The notes under the pieces were generated by a model that was not told the DNA's origin, did no database searches, and saw only the letters and a program-made list of their open reading frames with translations. Shown here piece by piece: positions 13,101 to 24,051 of a stretch of 64,000 nt of DNA (position 1 is its first letter; every line of letters begins with the position of its first letter). The position numbers were made by a program, and so were the translations under genes. Location: NCBI GenBank assembly GCA_921293015.1, contig OV121091.1:29620839-29684838 (forward strand), written 5' to 3'. Origin of the DNA: Phorcus lineatus (Eukaryota > Mollusca > Gastropoda > Trochida > Trochidae).

Positions 13101-15749
13101 CTTGTCAGGCAAAATGTGTATGCTTTGATAGATACATAACAGATCATTACAGTCCTTGTTTAATGGTATCAATCTCTGCAGTGATGAGTTGAAGGCATCT
13201 GCCAAAGGTAATCTGTCGCTGTTGGCTTACTTTCAGGGCAGGGTATTTATTTACCTATAAAGAGTGTAATAGTCTGAGGTATTCCTGTTTATTTTCTCTG
13301 GTAAGATGTGAGCTGATAGATTTATGAGAGGATTGCGTGTCATGTTGTTATTCACAGGGAGAAGGGAGGAGCGTACGGGAGCGGCGCCGTGTGCAACAGT
13401 GGAGTGTTCAGCTTCTTCTCATACAGGTATGGAAGTCTTCATAGTTCATACCTGGTCTTGTAGTGCCACAGACTTTTGTTGCCAAGTGTGATATAAAACC
13501 CCAACTGTGACTTTTTATCAAGTCTGTCTTTGCCTCTGCAATCTCTTTATTCCAGATTTCCGTTTTCCATCTTAAAAACAGTGGCCAACTCCCTCCCTTT
13601 TTAAGCTTAGTGATTCACACCTCAGCCTCCCCTCCTCCCACTAAAGACCTCCATGATCAGCTATGTTTAAAGTATTGGTACAGTTAGGGCTTCCGCAGGT
13701 CCAAAAAACTAAACTCAAGTACACGAGGTGTCAGACTCGACTCAGACCGGAGTACTCAAAATTCTTATCTTGGCACAAGAGGTCATGTAATTGTTGTTTA
13801 GCCTAGGTATAATACACATATAAGACTACTTACATAATGATTATACTAATTCAAGAGATATTTTGGCACAACATGTCTTGTCATGATCATGTTGATTTAC
13901 TTAATCACACATCAAGGCAAAAAGTCTAAAATTACTTAAATAATTAACCCTGATCTCCTCTTTTCCTACAAATTTTGACTTGAGTCCTGCTGGATCGACT
14001 CAGGCTCAAGTACTCGTTTAACGGTGGATACCCCTAGATACAATGCTATATTGGCAGTAGAATGTGTCCTAGTACCAACCAACACACACATCTACTGGCT
14101 GAAATATTGCCCAAGCAGGGTTTACCAATAACTCACTCCAACCGATACTCTCAGGTTTTATCTCAGTGCATTTTAAAGTCTCAAAGACATTCCATTGATA
14201 TTAATAGTCAGGTAATATTTGACTTAAGGATATGTTAGACCACAAAGCTCTTCACCTAATCCACTGGACTGTGTTCCAGAGACCCTCACTCCCTGCAGAC
14301 CCTGGAGGTGTTTGAGCAGGCTGGGCAGTGGGCGGCCGATGGGAAGTTTACTGAACAGGACATTGACGAGGCTAAACTTGGCATCTTCCAACAGGTGAAC
14401 ACATTGTTAACATTAAGCTATGTCATCATTCAATATGTTTCATTATGTTTCAATATGTTTCAATATGTTTCATTATGTTTCATTATGTTTCATTATGTTT
14501 CATACTTTCTTATTTGTGGGAATTCTGCACTTAACCAGGCGCTAGTGATTATCTGCATCATATTACATACCCTTACATTAGACAAACAAACCCTGAAAGA
14601 TTGTTGACAGGGATCCAAGGGCTAAAGAAGACAGTCTGCAAATATCCAAGGGCTAAAGAAGACAGTCTGCAAATATCCAAGGGCTAAAGAAGATAGTCTT
14701 CAAATATCCAAGGGTTAAGGGAGATAGTCCACAAATTTCCAAGGGATACACATAATGCGAAGTGAACACAATCGATTCACGCTCAGTAAAATGTAGACTA
14801 TTATTAGCCCTTATGTGGCTAAGAGAAGAGCCAAAATACTGTATGTCCTGCAGTTTGAGTGATATGTTATATGCAGATACCAGAGTGAGAGTCTGGAATG
14901 TTGAGCATGTCATTCGATGTCAAATTAACATTGTACAGATAAGAAATTAGTATCCAAAGGTTTGTAAGGATATAGAACTTTTGGAAATTTATTCTAAAAA
15001 TCGACCGTAAAATGGATGAAATTTTCATTTGTTGAACCCCTTTTCAAAATTCCCGGATCAAGTCACTGATGCAAATTTTTTACTTTAATGAGGCAGGGGT
15101 TAATTAGCTGTTAGATGAATTGATAATAGTCTTTGATCAACAAAGCTTCCCCTTCTCAGCTCCCTCAAGAGTTGAATCTGTATTGACTTTGTTAGTTTTT
15201 TCACGTGATTTCTAATTTAAAGTCAAGTTCCCTGAGGTTGTCTGTGTTACAGATTGACAAGCCAGTGCCACCAGGTTCTCGCGGCAGCATCCAGTTCAGC
15301 CATGACATCAGTAACGAGATGAGACAGAAAATGAGAGATCAGCTCTTTGCCGTGTCCAGAGATGATCTCACTTCCGTAGCACAAAGGTAAGTCTCTGATC
15401 AATTCTTTAACTGGCTGCAAAATTTCATAAGTTTCTTATTTTTATCAATGCGTGTTTATTCACTCCAGTGTCATATAAAAAAAACTTATATCAACAAAGT
15501 TTTGGGGAAACATGATCAAGGTCAATAAATGTGTAGATAAAGTTACTTTTCATAATGGTAATGACAGTGGCATGATAGAAGTCAGATTTCGGTTAGGGAA
15601 AAAACTATGGATAACATTTATGAACAATTTTCATTTGAATCTATTTCAGATATTTATTGAACAAATCCGTTGCGAGAGGTGTGTCTTTCCTCGGTCCTGC
15701 CAACCAAGTTGTAAAGGGAAACAAATCTTGGACTGTCATTAAGGAGTGA
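1..15749 (+). CDS. PITRM1: Presequence protease, mitochondrial (pitrilysin metallopeptidase 1), 3' 24 exons
   Basis: M16C zinc metallopeptidase that degrades cleaved mitochondrial targeting peptides in the matrix. Exons: 1-120, 513-627, 1048-1144, 1620-1780, 2173-2299, 3395-3483, 3799-3927, 4100-4213, 4464-4560, 5847-5981, 6504-6642, 7004-7120, 7750-7879, 8325-8445, 9350-9426, 10042-10207, 11222-11322, 11605-11719, 11867-11979, 12703-12756, 13358-13426, 14280-14394, 15253-15386, 15650-15749 (TGA 15747-15749). All introns are GT-AG, and after the first two bases the exons sum to exactly 911 codons. The inverted zinc motif HILEH is at residues 4-8 of the fragment, the distal glutamate ligand lies in NEMKG, and REKGGAYG near the C-terminus carries the Arg/Tyr of the M16 active site. 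The family is about 1030 residues long, so roughly 100 N-terminal residues, including the targeting peptide, lie left of the window. The gene looks intact. Confidence 0.96.
4930..5540. repeat. Dispersed, internally repetitive repeat (copy A) in a PITRM1 intron
   Basis: The segment contains an inverted tatcccccgcc...ggtgggggata pair, gtccgtccgt and several internal repeats of modules such as agaaagctgaaaccttgtg and ggccacaggggtc. The same modules recur at about 27060-27720. Similar sequence is common in bivalve genomes (recalled, not checked). The ORF across it shows no protein similarity. Confidence 0.55.
6051..6343. mobile_element. Foldback (hairpin) MITE in a PITRM1 intron
   Basis: Bases 6156-6241 and 6244-6331 form a near-perfect inverted repeat with a very short loop; an 11-base piece, tgaagatttgc, is exact in both arms. 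A 14-base direct repeat, tgtaagtagtattt, lies at 6051-6064 and again at 6330-6343, as expected for a target duplication or an element-internal repeat. No coding capacity is seen. The superfamily is unknown. Confidence 0.8.
7223..7479. mobile_element. Decayed hAT-like MITE in a PITRM1 intron
   Basis: Terminal inverted repeats of about 17 bases (tagaggtgtgacaatac at the left, the complement of a tagagctgtgactatat-like end at the right) bound 7231-7471. Flanking 8-mers ttagttat and ctagctat match at 6 of 8 positions, as in an old hAT target duplication. The interior is rich in cgatac/gatacg motifs. No ORF. Confidence 0.5.
10409..11038. mobile_element. TTAA-flanked (piggyBac-like) MITE in a PITRM1 intron
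   Basis: A 622-bp unit (10413-11034) is bracketed by TTAA at 10409-10412 and 11035-11038. Its ends are inverted copies containing gcactagtgca. TTAA target sites are typical of piggyBac-type transposons. No transposase is encoded, so it would be a non-autonomous derivative. Confidence 0.6.
12056..12180. repeat. Dispersed repeat, copy A
   Basis: This stretch of a PITRM1 intron resembles 30205-30300: both run from tagaggata through gagtgtccat and a tatgtt block to tatttcccgag. The two copies are 18 kb apart and diverged. Family unknown. Confidence 0.45.
14431..14500. repeat. Decamer microsatellite
   Basis: Seven consecutive decamers of the forms caatatgttt and cattatgttt, directly after the exon ending at 14394. 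They create an artefactual open frame. Confidence 0.9.
14613..14746. repeat. 31-bp tandem repeat, about 4 copies
   Basis: The unit begins atccaagggctaaagaagac and repeats four times with increasing divergence to the right, ending in a partial copy. It lies in the PITRM1 intron before the penultimate exon. Confidence 0.85.
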
Positions 15750-16200
15750 TCCTCACCAAATCAAACACTTAAATGAATGATATAAAATGTGACATCTTCA
15801 TGATCTTGTTAGTTTCATTGAGCTAGCTGTTTGACAACTTAAGTGCTGTAAGTGTGAACAGGTATAATGCAGATTTCACTTTATAAGTAAAAATGTAAGA
15901 AACTGCATTTAAGATAAACTTCAATTCAAAGGTTATGATAAGACTAAAAGATTTCATTATTCAACTTTTATTAAAAAAACTTTTATAATTATACCAAAAT
16001 AATTGTACACTTACCTTAGGTTTAATTTTTTTGTTATAATTCCCTTCTACCTATTTTCATTTAAAAACAAATCAATGGTAAAAATAACAAAGAAAATGTT
16101 TGCTATTTTCTATTTATCTCATAAAACGTTCTCTCATGTAATCAATGTAACCTGCTGCTTAATGATCAAATGTTACATGAGAGAACTATTTAGATAGATA
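15750..16200 (+). other. PITRM1: PITRM1 3' untranslated region (proximal part)
   Basis: AT-rich non-coding sequence directly after the TGA. An attaaa hexamer at 16200-16205 abuts a TTAA MITE; a stronger aataaa lies further on at 16873. Which one ends the transcript cannot be decided from sequence alone. Confidence 0.45.
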
Positions 16201-16677
16201 TTAAAGAGCCACTCCCTGAGTTGTTGGAGTCATATATGCCAAACCTAATCAGTGGTGTCATTTGATCGCGAAGTATCGACTGTTACCTAAAAGACACATT
16301 TTAAAGCTTATTGTTTTTTCACAGTGACAATATGAAGGTACAACGTCGCAATTATGATAAAAAACCGGACAGTGGCGCGCGTAAAATAGTCAAACATAAT
16401 TTTGGAGACTTATCTAAAACAGCCAGGAGGGCTGTTAGGAATTGATAGTGTTTGTTAGTTTATATAACTAGTATCCATGTATATTGGACGTGATATCTTC
16501 ACCTCTGAGCATTTATAAGGCTGTTTTTAGATTTTCATGGAGAACCTGTATTTGTCATATATATGTCTTTTGGACATGAAAAGGTAAGATGTTTTGATTT
16601 CATATCACCACATATGACATTTAGGTTCATATCAAAGGTAAATAATATGTTATGAAAATCACGGAGTGGCTCCTTAA
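16201..16677. mobile_element. TTAA-flanked (piggyBac-like) MITE
   Basis: TTAA at 16201-16204 and 16674-16677 flank a 469-bp element. Its ends are inverted repeats: agagccactccctga on the left, and the complement of ggagccactccgtga on the right. No ORF of note. It lies 0.45 kb past the PITRM1 stop codon. Confidence 0.7.
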
Positions 16678-16872
16678 ATCTGAGGACTTCATTTACAGAT
16701 ATATTTGTTTGTTTGCATGTTAGATGTAAGTCTTATATGTATTTGGAACATGTGTGAATGTGTGTAGATAATGAGTTGTGAGACAATTAGAATCATGTAA
16801 AACAAATTCAACAATCATTTAACCAAGATCTGATTTTGTGTTACTTACCACAAGTAGCTGTAACCTTGTATA

Positions 16873-16878
16873 AATAAA
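16873..16878 (+). terminator. PITRM1: Candidate PITRM1 polyadenylation signal
   Basis: A canonical aataaa lies 1.1 kb past the stop codon, with T/GT-rich sequence downstream. If used, the 3' UTR would contain the MITE at 16205-16673. Confidence 0.35.
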
Positions 16879-19705
16879 GCAATAACAATCATCACTCTGG
16901 TTAGCCACTGATTATTACACTATCCACTTGAAACATAAAGTTACTTTCGGTAGAATTTTACTTGCTGAAGATTTCAAAATTTGACTAAGAAAAGTACACG
17001 TACAGTCATTAAAAAGAAATGAAGCCATTCATCAATGCTAGAGTTTTGAAAGACTTTTTCGGCATGACAAGGCAATGTTAAACAGTTTTATCATTAGTCT
17101 TATGGATATTTGTGGATAATCTATGAAGACATATATTTTATCTGTATTTTTCATACATATTTGTAAGACTAAACCAAGTAGTTTTCACCTAAATGGCACC
17201 AAAAAAAGCAACAATTTGGACCGATAGATCGCTCACTTTAAGACTGATGTGAAAAGAATACTACTCGACATTCTCATTTAGAACAAATTTATTAGCATAT
17301 TCATAAAAATAACATTACTTGCTTAATTATATCATTAAATACTGCAAATATGTCATAACCATTGTGACAGCCTTGCTCACGGTGAGGTGTCAATCAGTCA
17401 GCACACTATGTTATCTCACAATGTGTAAAACATTGTTGATTTATCAAACAGTGATATCATCAGCAAGGAAGTAATAAACATAAATAAGCAAATGAAAATG
17501 TAAGTAGGGAGAGAGATCTGATTTATTTTTGAGAGTCAGAAGGTCTCATGTCCTGTTGCTTTATATTGCAATTCCCAAGGGAGGTAACTTGTCCTGGACT
17601 GAATTTTACAGTGGTTGAGACTGTCAAGAAGGAAATGGGAGATATTTGTACTATATTTCTAGACTACAATTTAGCCTGTGAAATAATTTAACAGTTCACT
17701 TTTCTTTCATCCATAATATTATTTTCTTCAGGCTCTTAATCTTAACTACAGTCAAATCTAGACATGCTGAATGAGGACCTAGACTGTATTAAAGGCTCCT
17801 ATTTCATACAAAGTCGTGAAGAAGGACTACTGTATTTACTATAGATATGTGTATTAGTTGTAGTGTAATACATATTTCAAAGACCCATAAATGGTTCATA
17901 TACTTTTGATGGAGATCTGAAATCAGATGGCTCATTACAAAACTACATGCATGCACCACAATTGTTTATCATACTCCTAGTATAGGACTTTGTTACAAAG
18001 TCTAGCTTTTTAGTTACACCAAAAAACATTATGATAATATAGCACTAAAAATGCATTTTAAAAAAAAGTATAATAAGATGATTAAGGCTGTTATCGAACT
18101 GGTGCATGTTCCTTTGTACCATTAAAGTAATAGATACTTTAGTTGTTTAAGGAAGAAATAACATTTCAACATCTTTCGTTTCCTTCTTTCCCAACAATTG
18201 CATTAATGAAATTTGAAATATGTAGAATTTCCTAAACTGATGTTTCAATAATATATCATAAGATTAGTTCCCCTTAAGCTGAATTGGAATTCTTAGTTAA
18301 AAAGAAGTAAATGTTCAAATTAGTTTAATAAGTTCAATTAGTTTGCCCGCGAAAGCTAAGATCCAACTATTAATCATTCATAAGACTGAGGGACGGCGTA
18401 TCGGGTCTCAAAAACAACGTTGAGAAGTTCAAGGGTGTTCTTTCATTCACGAACACCGCACTGCTTGCAACAAGTGTATCGCATTAGCGAGGAATCCCCT
18501 GTGAAGTTTTGGGTTTTGCTGTAGATGGAAGACGGAGGGTGTTTGGATATGGTTTGGTAGCCTCCTGCTATAAGCCCCTTGACTCGAGAACAAACTCAAT
18601 AGTTCCCCGATCAGCACTTTCACTAAACAGGGCACACGACTTTATCTTAAAATCACGCGTTCAGCTTATTCTAACTTCTGTGCACTTTCTTGTAATTGAT
18701 GTGTCAACAGTAAAATCGTAGCTAGACTCACAAACAGTCTCAAACCTCATCAATTTCACCTAATTCATATCACGTTAAGACCTGATCCTATCTACAAAAA
18801 GCAAAAAGGGGGCCCCTAATTTGTAATTATACATTGAGTTATACGATGTTATCGGCATTCAACAAAGTCTTGGTCAAATTTGTGTTTCCTTTTTAAGAAT
18901 AAGATCAACCAGATGATATTCCGCAAGGTTAAACCAAATGTGTCAGAACAATTTACATATACCTGACAGTGTTACTGTAGTTTGAGGATGTGCCACAGCT
19001 TTATTGAGAGGTGACACTGAAACGTACCATAAACTTGTATTATGATAAAATGCGATTTATGCTGGTTATCAAAAACTAACTTTTACCAAGGACATGTATA
19101 GACTATTGGTTTATATAAATCTTTGCTTTTATCAACCAGAAAAGACCTGAAAAAATTAAGCACTTGATATATAAATCTGCAGATTGACAGAAACTAATGA
19201 CTATTTCGATATTGATAATTTTGGTTGCCATCAATTGTTTTTGTTGAATTTAAGTTCTATCAGTAAAATCATAACTAAAAAGTACTTTAGAAGACGGAAG
19301 TAAGTCTAGTTCACAGGGATCAGAAGGGATTTGTTCTTCAGCACGTTTAAAGACCGAGGGGTCGCCACCTCTACCCCCTCCGACCTCCTCATGTCACCCC
19401 TCAAGCGTCCATTTGTACAGATGCATCGCCAGATAACTTTTACGAGATAGTTAAAGCCTTGTGAAATATGCGTTTTTCAATCGTAAAGTATTCAATGCTT
19501 CCCAATCTCTGAAAACTATAAAACATATTCATGATATTGAGAGGAAAAAATAAAAAATGTAAGTGAAATTATGACAAAATAAATGTATATGGTGCTGAAT
19601 AATATTTTTGTGCGTTGAAATGCAGGTAAAGGTGCTAGAAAATGAAATCCAAACACAATAATTTCAAACGTGACTAAACTTCTAAAATATTATCACTTTC
19701 AAAAC
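16879..19705. other. Intergenic stretch without a supported gene
   Basis: AT-rich spacer. Bases 18345-18740 are less AT-rich and contain more CG dinucleotides than the surroundings, with two short opposing open frames, but no splice sites, family motif or start context support a gene. Confidence 0.5.
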
Positions 19706-20017
19706 GTTTTGATTGAGGATGTCACGATACACAGATGCATCGTCGTGTTTCAGTTCATGATATGTGACATAATACATTTAAATAACTCACCATCAAAATT
19801 TGAATGAATATCGATACAGATTAGTAAACATTGATCCGAGAAATTCAGAGTTTCGGAGCTTCATATTTTAGAATGATTGTTTAACTATTGGTTACTCAAC
19901 TTCAACTCTCTTGTTAGAAATATATAATGAGATTATCAAAACTCTCCACCAGAATGTCGCATTTATGGAATCGCTATTCGAATCGTATACATGTATTGTG
20001 ACATCCCTAGTTTTGAG
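19706..20017. mobile_element. hAT-like MITE
   Basis: Element 19714-20009 has terminal inverted repeats (tgaggatgtcacgatac at the left, the complement of tagggatgtcacaatac at the right). Flanking 8-mers gttttgat and gttttgag differ at one base, as expected for an 8-bp hAT target duplication. It shares the tgtcacgatac-type terminus with the older element at 7231-7471. Confidence 0.65.
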
Positions 20018-22490
20018 CGATTTCTCCAGATTTTCGTGTCGAGAAACACCTTAGATGTTAAGGTTCTTCTCCACTGAGGACAAATGAACCGTGCAAACTG
20101 TTGTTAAAAGCTCAGGGGAGTTTATCAAAGACTAAAGTCTCGAGTGATTTACAGGACAAGCTGACAGATCTACACACAGTCGGTACAAACCTCCTGACAC
20201 ATGATACAGAGGTTAACCCCTCTAATTTGCCTTAACTCAACCCAGAGTAGCGGAATGCATCTTCAAACACCGGAGATGGAGATTTATTGCTACACACAGC
20301 GGGCACCTGTTGATCCCATAGCGGCTTCATCACTCGACGAATGCTGGAGGTTCAATAAAGGGCGAAAGTATGTCCACTGTGTGGTTGATTTGAAATCATA
20401 CAAATTGATCAACTCTCCTTTTTTAGTATCAGCGCCAATCTGTATGACAACATTTAATGTAAGAATTCTTCTCCATTTGTTTAAAGGCGGTTCGACTTAA
20501 GTCCCCCAATGAAAATTAGGTCTACAGACATATAATTATGATGCTACAGTAGCATGGTACTAGTTGATATGTAAGTAAAAGAGTCTGTTTCTATGTTGTA
20601 TCATGATTTAAGAAATGTTATATGGTTTTATAGACTTTCCAATTATATTTTAAGACATCTTGTCTAATGCAATGACTCTCTCTGTTTTAGACTTGAAGAC
20701 CAACAATACAAAGGCTTATAACCAAGGCTCCACATGGTTATGTAGTAAGTGTAGAGGTGGATCAGTTGGAAAGTGTTTAATTAGTTAGCACGCTCCCAAT
20801 CTCTCTCTCAAAACTTTTTTCATATAATGCTCTCTACAGTCCTTGTTGTATGAAGATTTATTTTCGAATTTGGCGAAGACGAAGCCTTATATTTCAGTAG
20901 ACAAATCTAAACTTGCTTCTCTTTCTACTTTACTAGTTTTACGTAAAAATGTTAACTGGTACATTTGTAGGACTGGTCAAACTTAGTTTGAGACAGGCTA
21001 TTTCATCTATAAAAGCTTGAAAGTGGTTAAACTTTATACATGTGTTTGAATTCTAATAACCTTTCGTACTGAATAAATACGAAAGCTTTTCTTTTTTCTT
21101 TCTGCCTGCAATTCTGCATTTTCATGGCACGCTAGGCTAAAATTCCGTTGCATCCCTATACAAGAACCTTATGTATTTAAAAAAAATCAAGAATAAAAAC
21201 AAATTGATTCTTTTCAAAATAGAAAGCCAAATGCATAGGGCAAACGAAGATTCAAACATAAACGACTCGATCTTACAGTGACTGATTTCAAACAAACAGT
21301 CTATATTTGGTTATCTATCATTGTCTGAACACATACTTTCCACCAAGCTTTTTTCGGAAATTCGTTATATACACATGGACACCTTCTCAAACCAAACCAA
21401 ACCTTTTATATACAGGGACAACAGCTCACACTTGATTGCTCCCCACAACTTACAGTGAGTACATCGACTGTATCGTTTGTCGTCCCAACGGGAACATGAT
21501 CCATGGAGGTAAAGAAAGTGGCACCAGGGGTTATCCCAAACACGCACTGTAACCTTATCTGATAATGGAATCTTACCCCTCTTACCTATTTACTCTATAA
21601 TGTCGCCCTCTCTCTCTACGAGGACGCCCTTTTATCGAAGAATAAAGCGACATGACAAGCGGTCCATAAAACAGAGCTTCTGACAGTTTTGTGAAATTGT
21701 TTAGATTATGCTAACACTTCCCTTCCGATTGAGTCGAGATATACACGCCGATCTTGTCAGCGTCCTGAACTCCCACGAAAATACTTTCTCAGCATTTGTA
21801 AATATTGTGAGAGTTGTGAAGGGTCGATCTGTTTAATAAAATTGGTTTTTAGTTCAGTATTCACCTCAAGTGGATCAATATTAGTATAGATTATCAAATT
21901 GAAAAATAGTTTGTATTTTTTTAGAATTTCACCATGACTAGGTCTAGCTAATATTTACATTCAATAGCCTTGTTAAAGTCTATGTTATCTTCCAGACCCT
22001 AAGCAAACATGTAAGAGTCTCGAAAATTGTGACAAGATCAGATTGTTTTAGATTCAAATAGAATACTTAGGCTTCTCAAATTCATAGGTAGGCTAATTCA
22101 GATCCTTTACACATTGATATACCTTGAAACCTCCTATAAATCCTTCATTATCCACAACATCCAGGACGCCACAAGCTTTGTTAATCGTATTAATATGCAG
22201 TATAAATTATAACCCAATAGAGCATTAGAACTGGTTGCCGTTCGAAGGGAGGCGCAAAATCAAAACCTATCGGTTACAAAAATTTATCATGACTGCCATC
22301 CAATAAGAATAATAAACAACAATCTGTTATCACGGTTAGGCCTACAACTAGATTCTAAATAAGTGGATACCCAACAAATTATCTTTGTTTCTAGACCCGG
22401 TTCGCCATCTCTTTGTTACATAAGCTAAAAATAAAGATTTGTTAAGGTGACATAGGTAATGTACATATGTCCTTGACATACACCTCACAA
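20018..22490. other. Intergenic stretch without a supported gene
   Basis: The only long open frame (20201-20500) lacks codon bias, a family motif or splice partners. No repeat structure was seen by eye. Confidence 0.45.
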
Positions 22491-22496
22491 TCAATA

Positions 22497-22630
22497 TTTC
22501 GCGGGAAAACTTGTGATGTGGTACTTTACGCATGCGCACGACACGCTTTATTTCCCGCGTTATTCGTCACGTGCTACGTAAGAGGTCATTTTATCGTACA
22601 GCGATTGGCTAGATCTTGAGGTCACGTCAA
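22497..22630 (+). promoter_or_regulatory. Compact promoter with E2F, NRF1-like, E-box and CCAAT motifs
   Basis: Within 134 bases upstream of the zinc-finger gene are: a palindromic E2F site tttcgcgggaaa (22497-22508); an NRF1-like tacgcatgcgca (22527-22538, one mismatch to consensus); a second E2F-type tttcccgc (22551-22558); an E-box cacgtg (22568-22573); an inverted CCAAT box attgg (22604-22608); and a CRE-like tcacgtcaa (22622-22630). The start codon is about 95 bases further on. The segment is CpG-rich against an AT-rich background. Confidence 0.65.
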
Positions 22631-22724
22631 CCGCATGGCCTGTGTATGTATACAATCCCAGGAACATAACAGTAAAGGAGACTGCTTGGAAATTCTCTGA
22701 AACGAGAATATCACAGCGACAACA

Positions 22725-24051
22725 ATGATGTCAGCGCATCCACATAGCGAAGAACACTTTGATTTCTACTCAAGACCCAAAAGACAGCGGCTGGATAGCT
22801 CGAAACACTACAGTGTGAACGGAAACGGACCACGAAGTCTCGAGTTGGAAGGGGTCATATCGGTGTTGAAGGAATATGACGATTATGACGGAGGGATCAA
22901 CTGCAGCATGTGTGGTAAGCAATACAAAGCATTGTGGCTTCTTTGTATCAATTGATGACTTTTACTTATAACACTTATCCTTTAACTTTGTAGAACAAAA
23001 TTGATGTTGTTAAAACTTCAGTCGTTGAGGTTGATAACTTAAAAGTGGATTAAGCTGAGATTTCGTCTTCTTCAACTTCTGTCATTTGATAGCTGAATCG
23101 AACTGAAAATTATCGAAGTCAGAATCTTAAAGCGTCATATTTCGTGAAATGTTTGGTCTGAATGATTTGGTTACCTCATCATTTTAAATATGACATTCAT
23201 TAACTGTCAAAGTTCACCTTTTAAATTGCATGGCTACTGTGTTATCATTATTAGAATATTGGTTTTATTCGGCACTTGATAATTATGCTTTTAATTGTTT
23301 TCCGTTTTCTTTTTTTGTGGTCCGTGGACGAACACATTTATAAATAACTACTATGTAGGTCATACCAGGTTCATTCATAAAGCATCCAGTGAGATGTTTG
23401 TGTACACAATGTCACGTGACTTGCCTTTTATGGACTATAATGTGAATCACTAGGGGAGTAGATTTGTCGCCAGTTCACTCAAGTGTGACAAGTTCATAAT
23501 AGGTGTTTTTAGGATGTCACTTTTATAACAAATGTCAGATTAAGTTGATATAATTTTAGAATACAATATTCAATTTTGATGTTCCTATTAACATTTTTTA
23601 AGATTTAAAAAACAGGAAAAGTATTTCATCTTATCTTTGAAACTTAAAACTTACATAATTCTCAATTGACTAATTTCTATTTAATATATTGATTTCAGGA
23701 AAGTTGTACAAGAGTAAAGTTTGCTTCATCAAACACATTTGGGAGCACAGCATATATTGGGATGTCTTCTCTGACCGCAAGAACCATGAGCGGGTACTAT
23801 CCATCCAAGCAGCCCTTATCCTGTATAGTGGTTACCATGGCGTTGCTATGGATGACGACAACATGCTGACCCATCTCCTAGTGACCTCGCCTGGCAACCA
23901 TGGACCGATGGAAAAGAAGGCGCAGTCTCCAACAGAAATCTTCCACAAGAGCATCACAAACGAGAAAAAGATCCTTGCGCAACACCACAATAAAGTTCAA
24001 GTTGCGCGATATTCAGAGACATCACCTTTGAAGCGGAAGAGAGAAGACTAA
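22725..24051 (+). CDS. Single C2H2 zinc-finger protein, 180 aa, two exons
   Basis: Exons 22725-22914 and 23699-24051 (TAA) join as a phase-1 GT-AG intron to 181 codons. One finger is visible: C60-x2-C63-x12-H76-x3-H80, inside NCSMCGKLYKSKVCFIKHIW, followed by EHSIYWDVF and a helical segment HERVLSIQAALILYSGYHG. The KHxWEHxxYW pattern after the finger resembles a family I recall from fungal C2H2 regulators, which I cannot name here. Basic clusters RPKRQR (17-22) and KRKR near the C-terminus suggest nuclear localisation. The intron splits the finger just after its second cysteine. The start is the first of two adjacent ATGs, in acaacaatgatg context; no upstream in-frame extension is needed. Confidence 0.85.

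Noticed and set aside
14308..14607. 99-codon frame running past the PITRM1 exon
   Set aside because: Only bases up to 14394 are coding; the rest is intron with a decamer repeat, and a clear donor gtgaac follows 14394.
18447..18721. Opposing short frames in a less AT-rich patch
   Set aside because: No start context, splice partners or recognisable motif; left as intergenic.
20201..20500. 99-codon plus-strand frame
   Set aside because: Random-looking composition and no family similarity; chance open frame.
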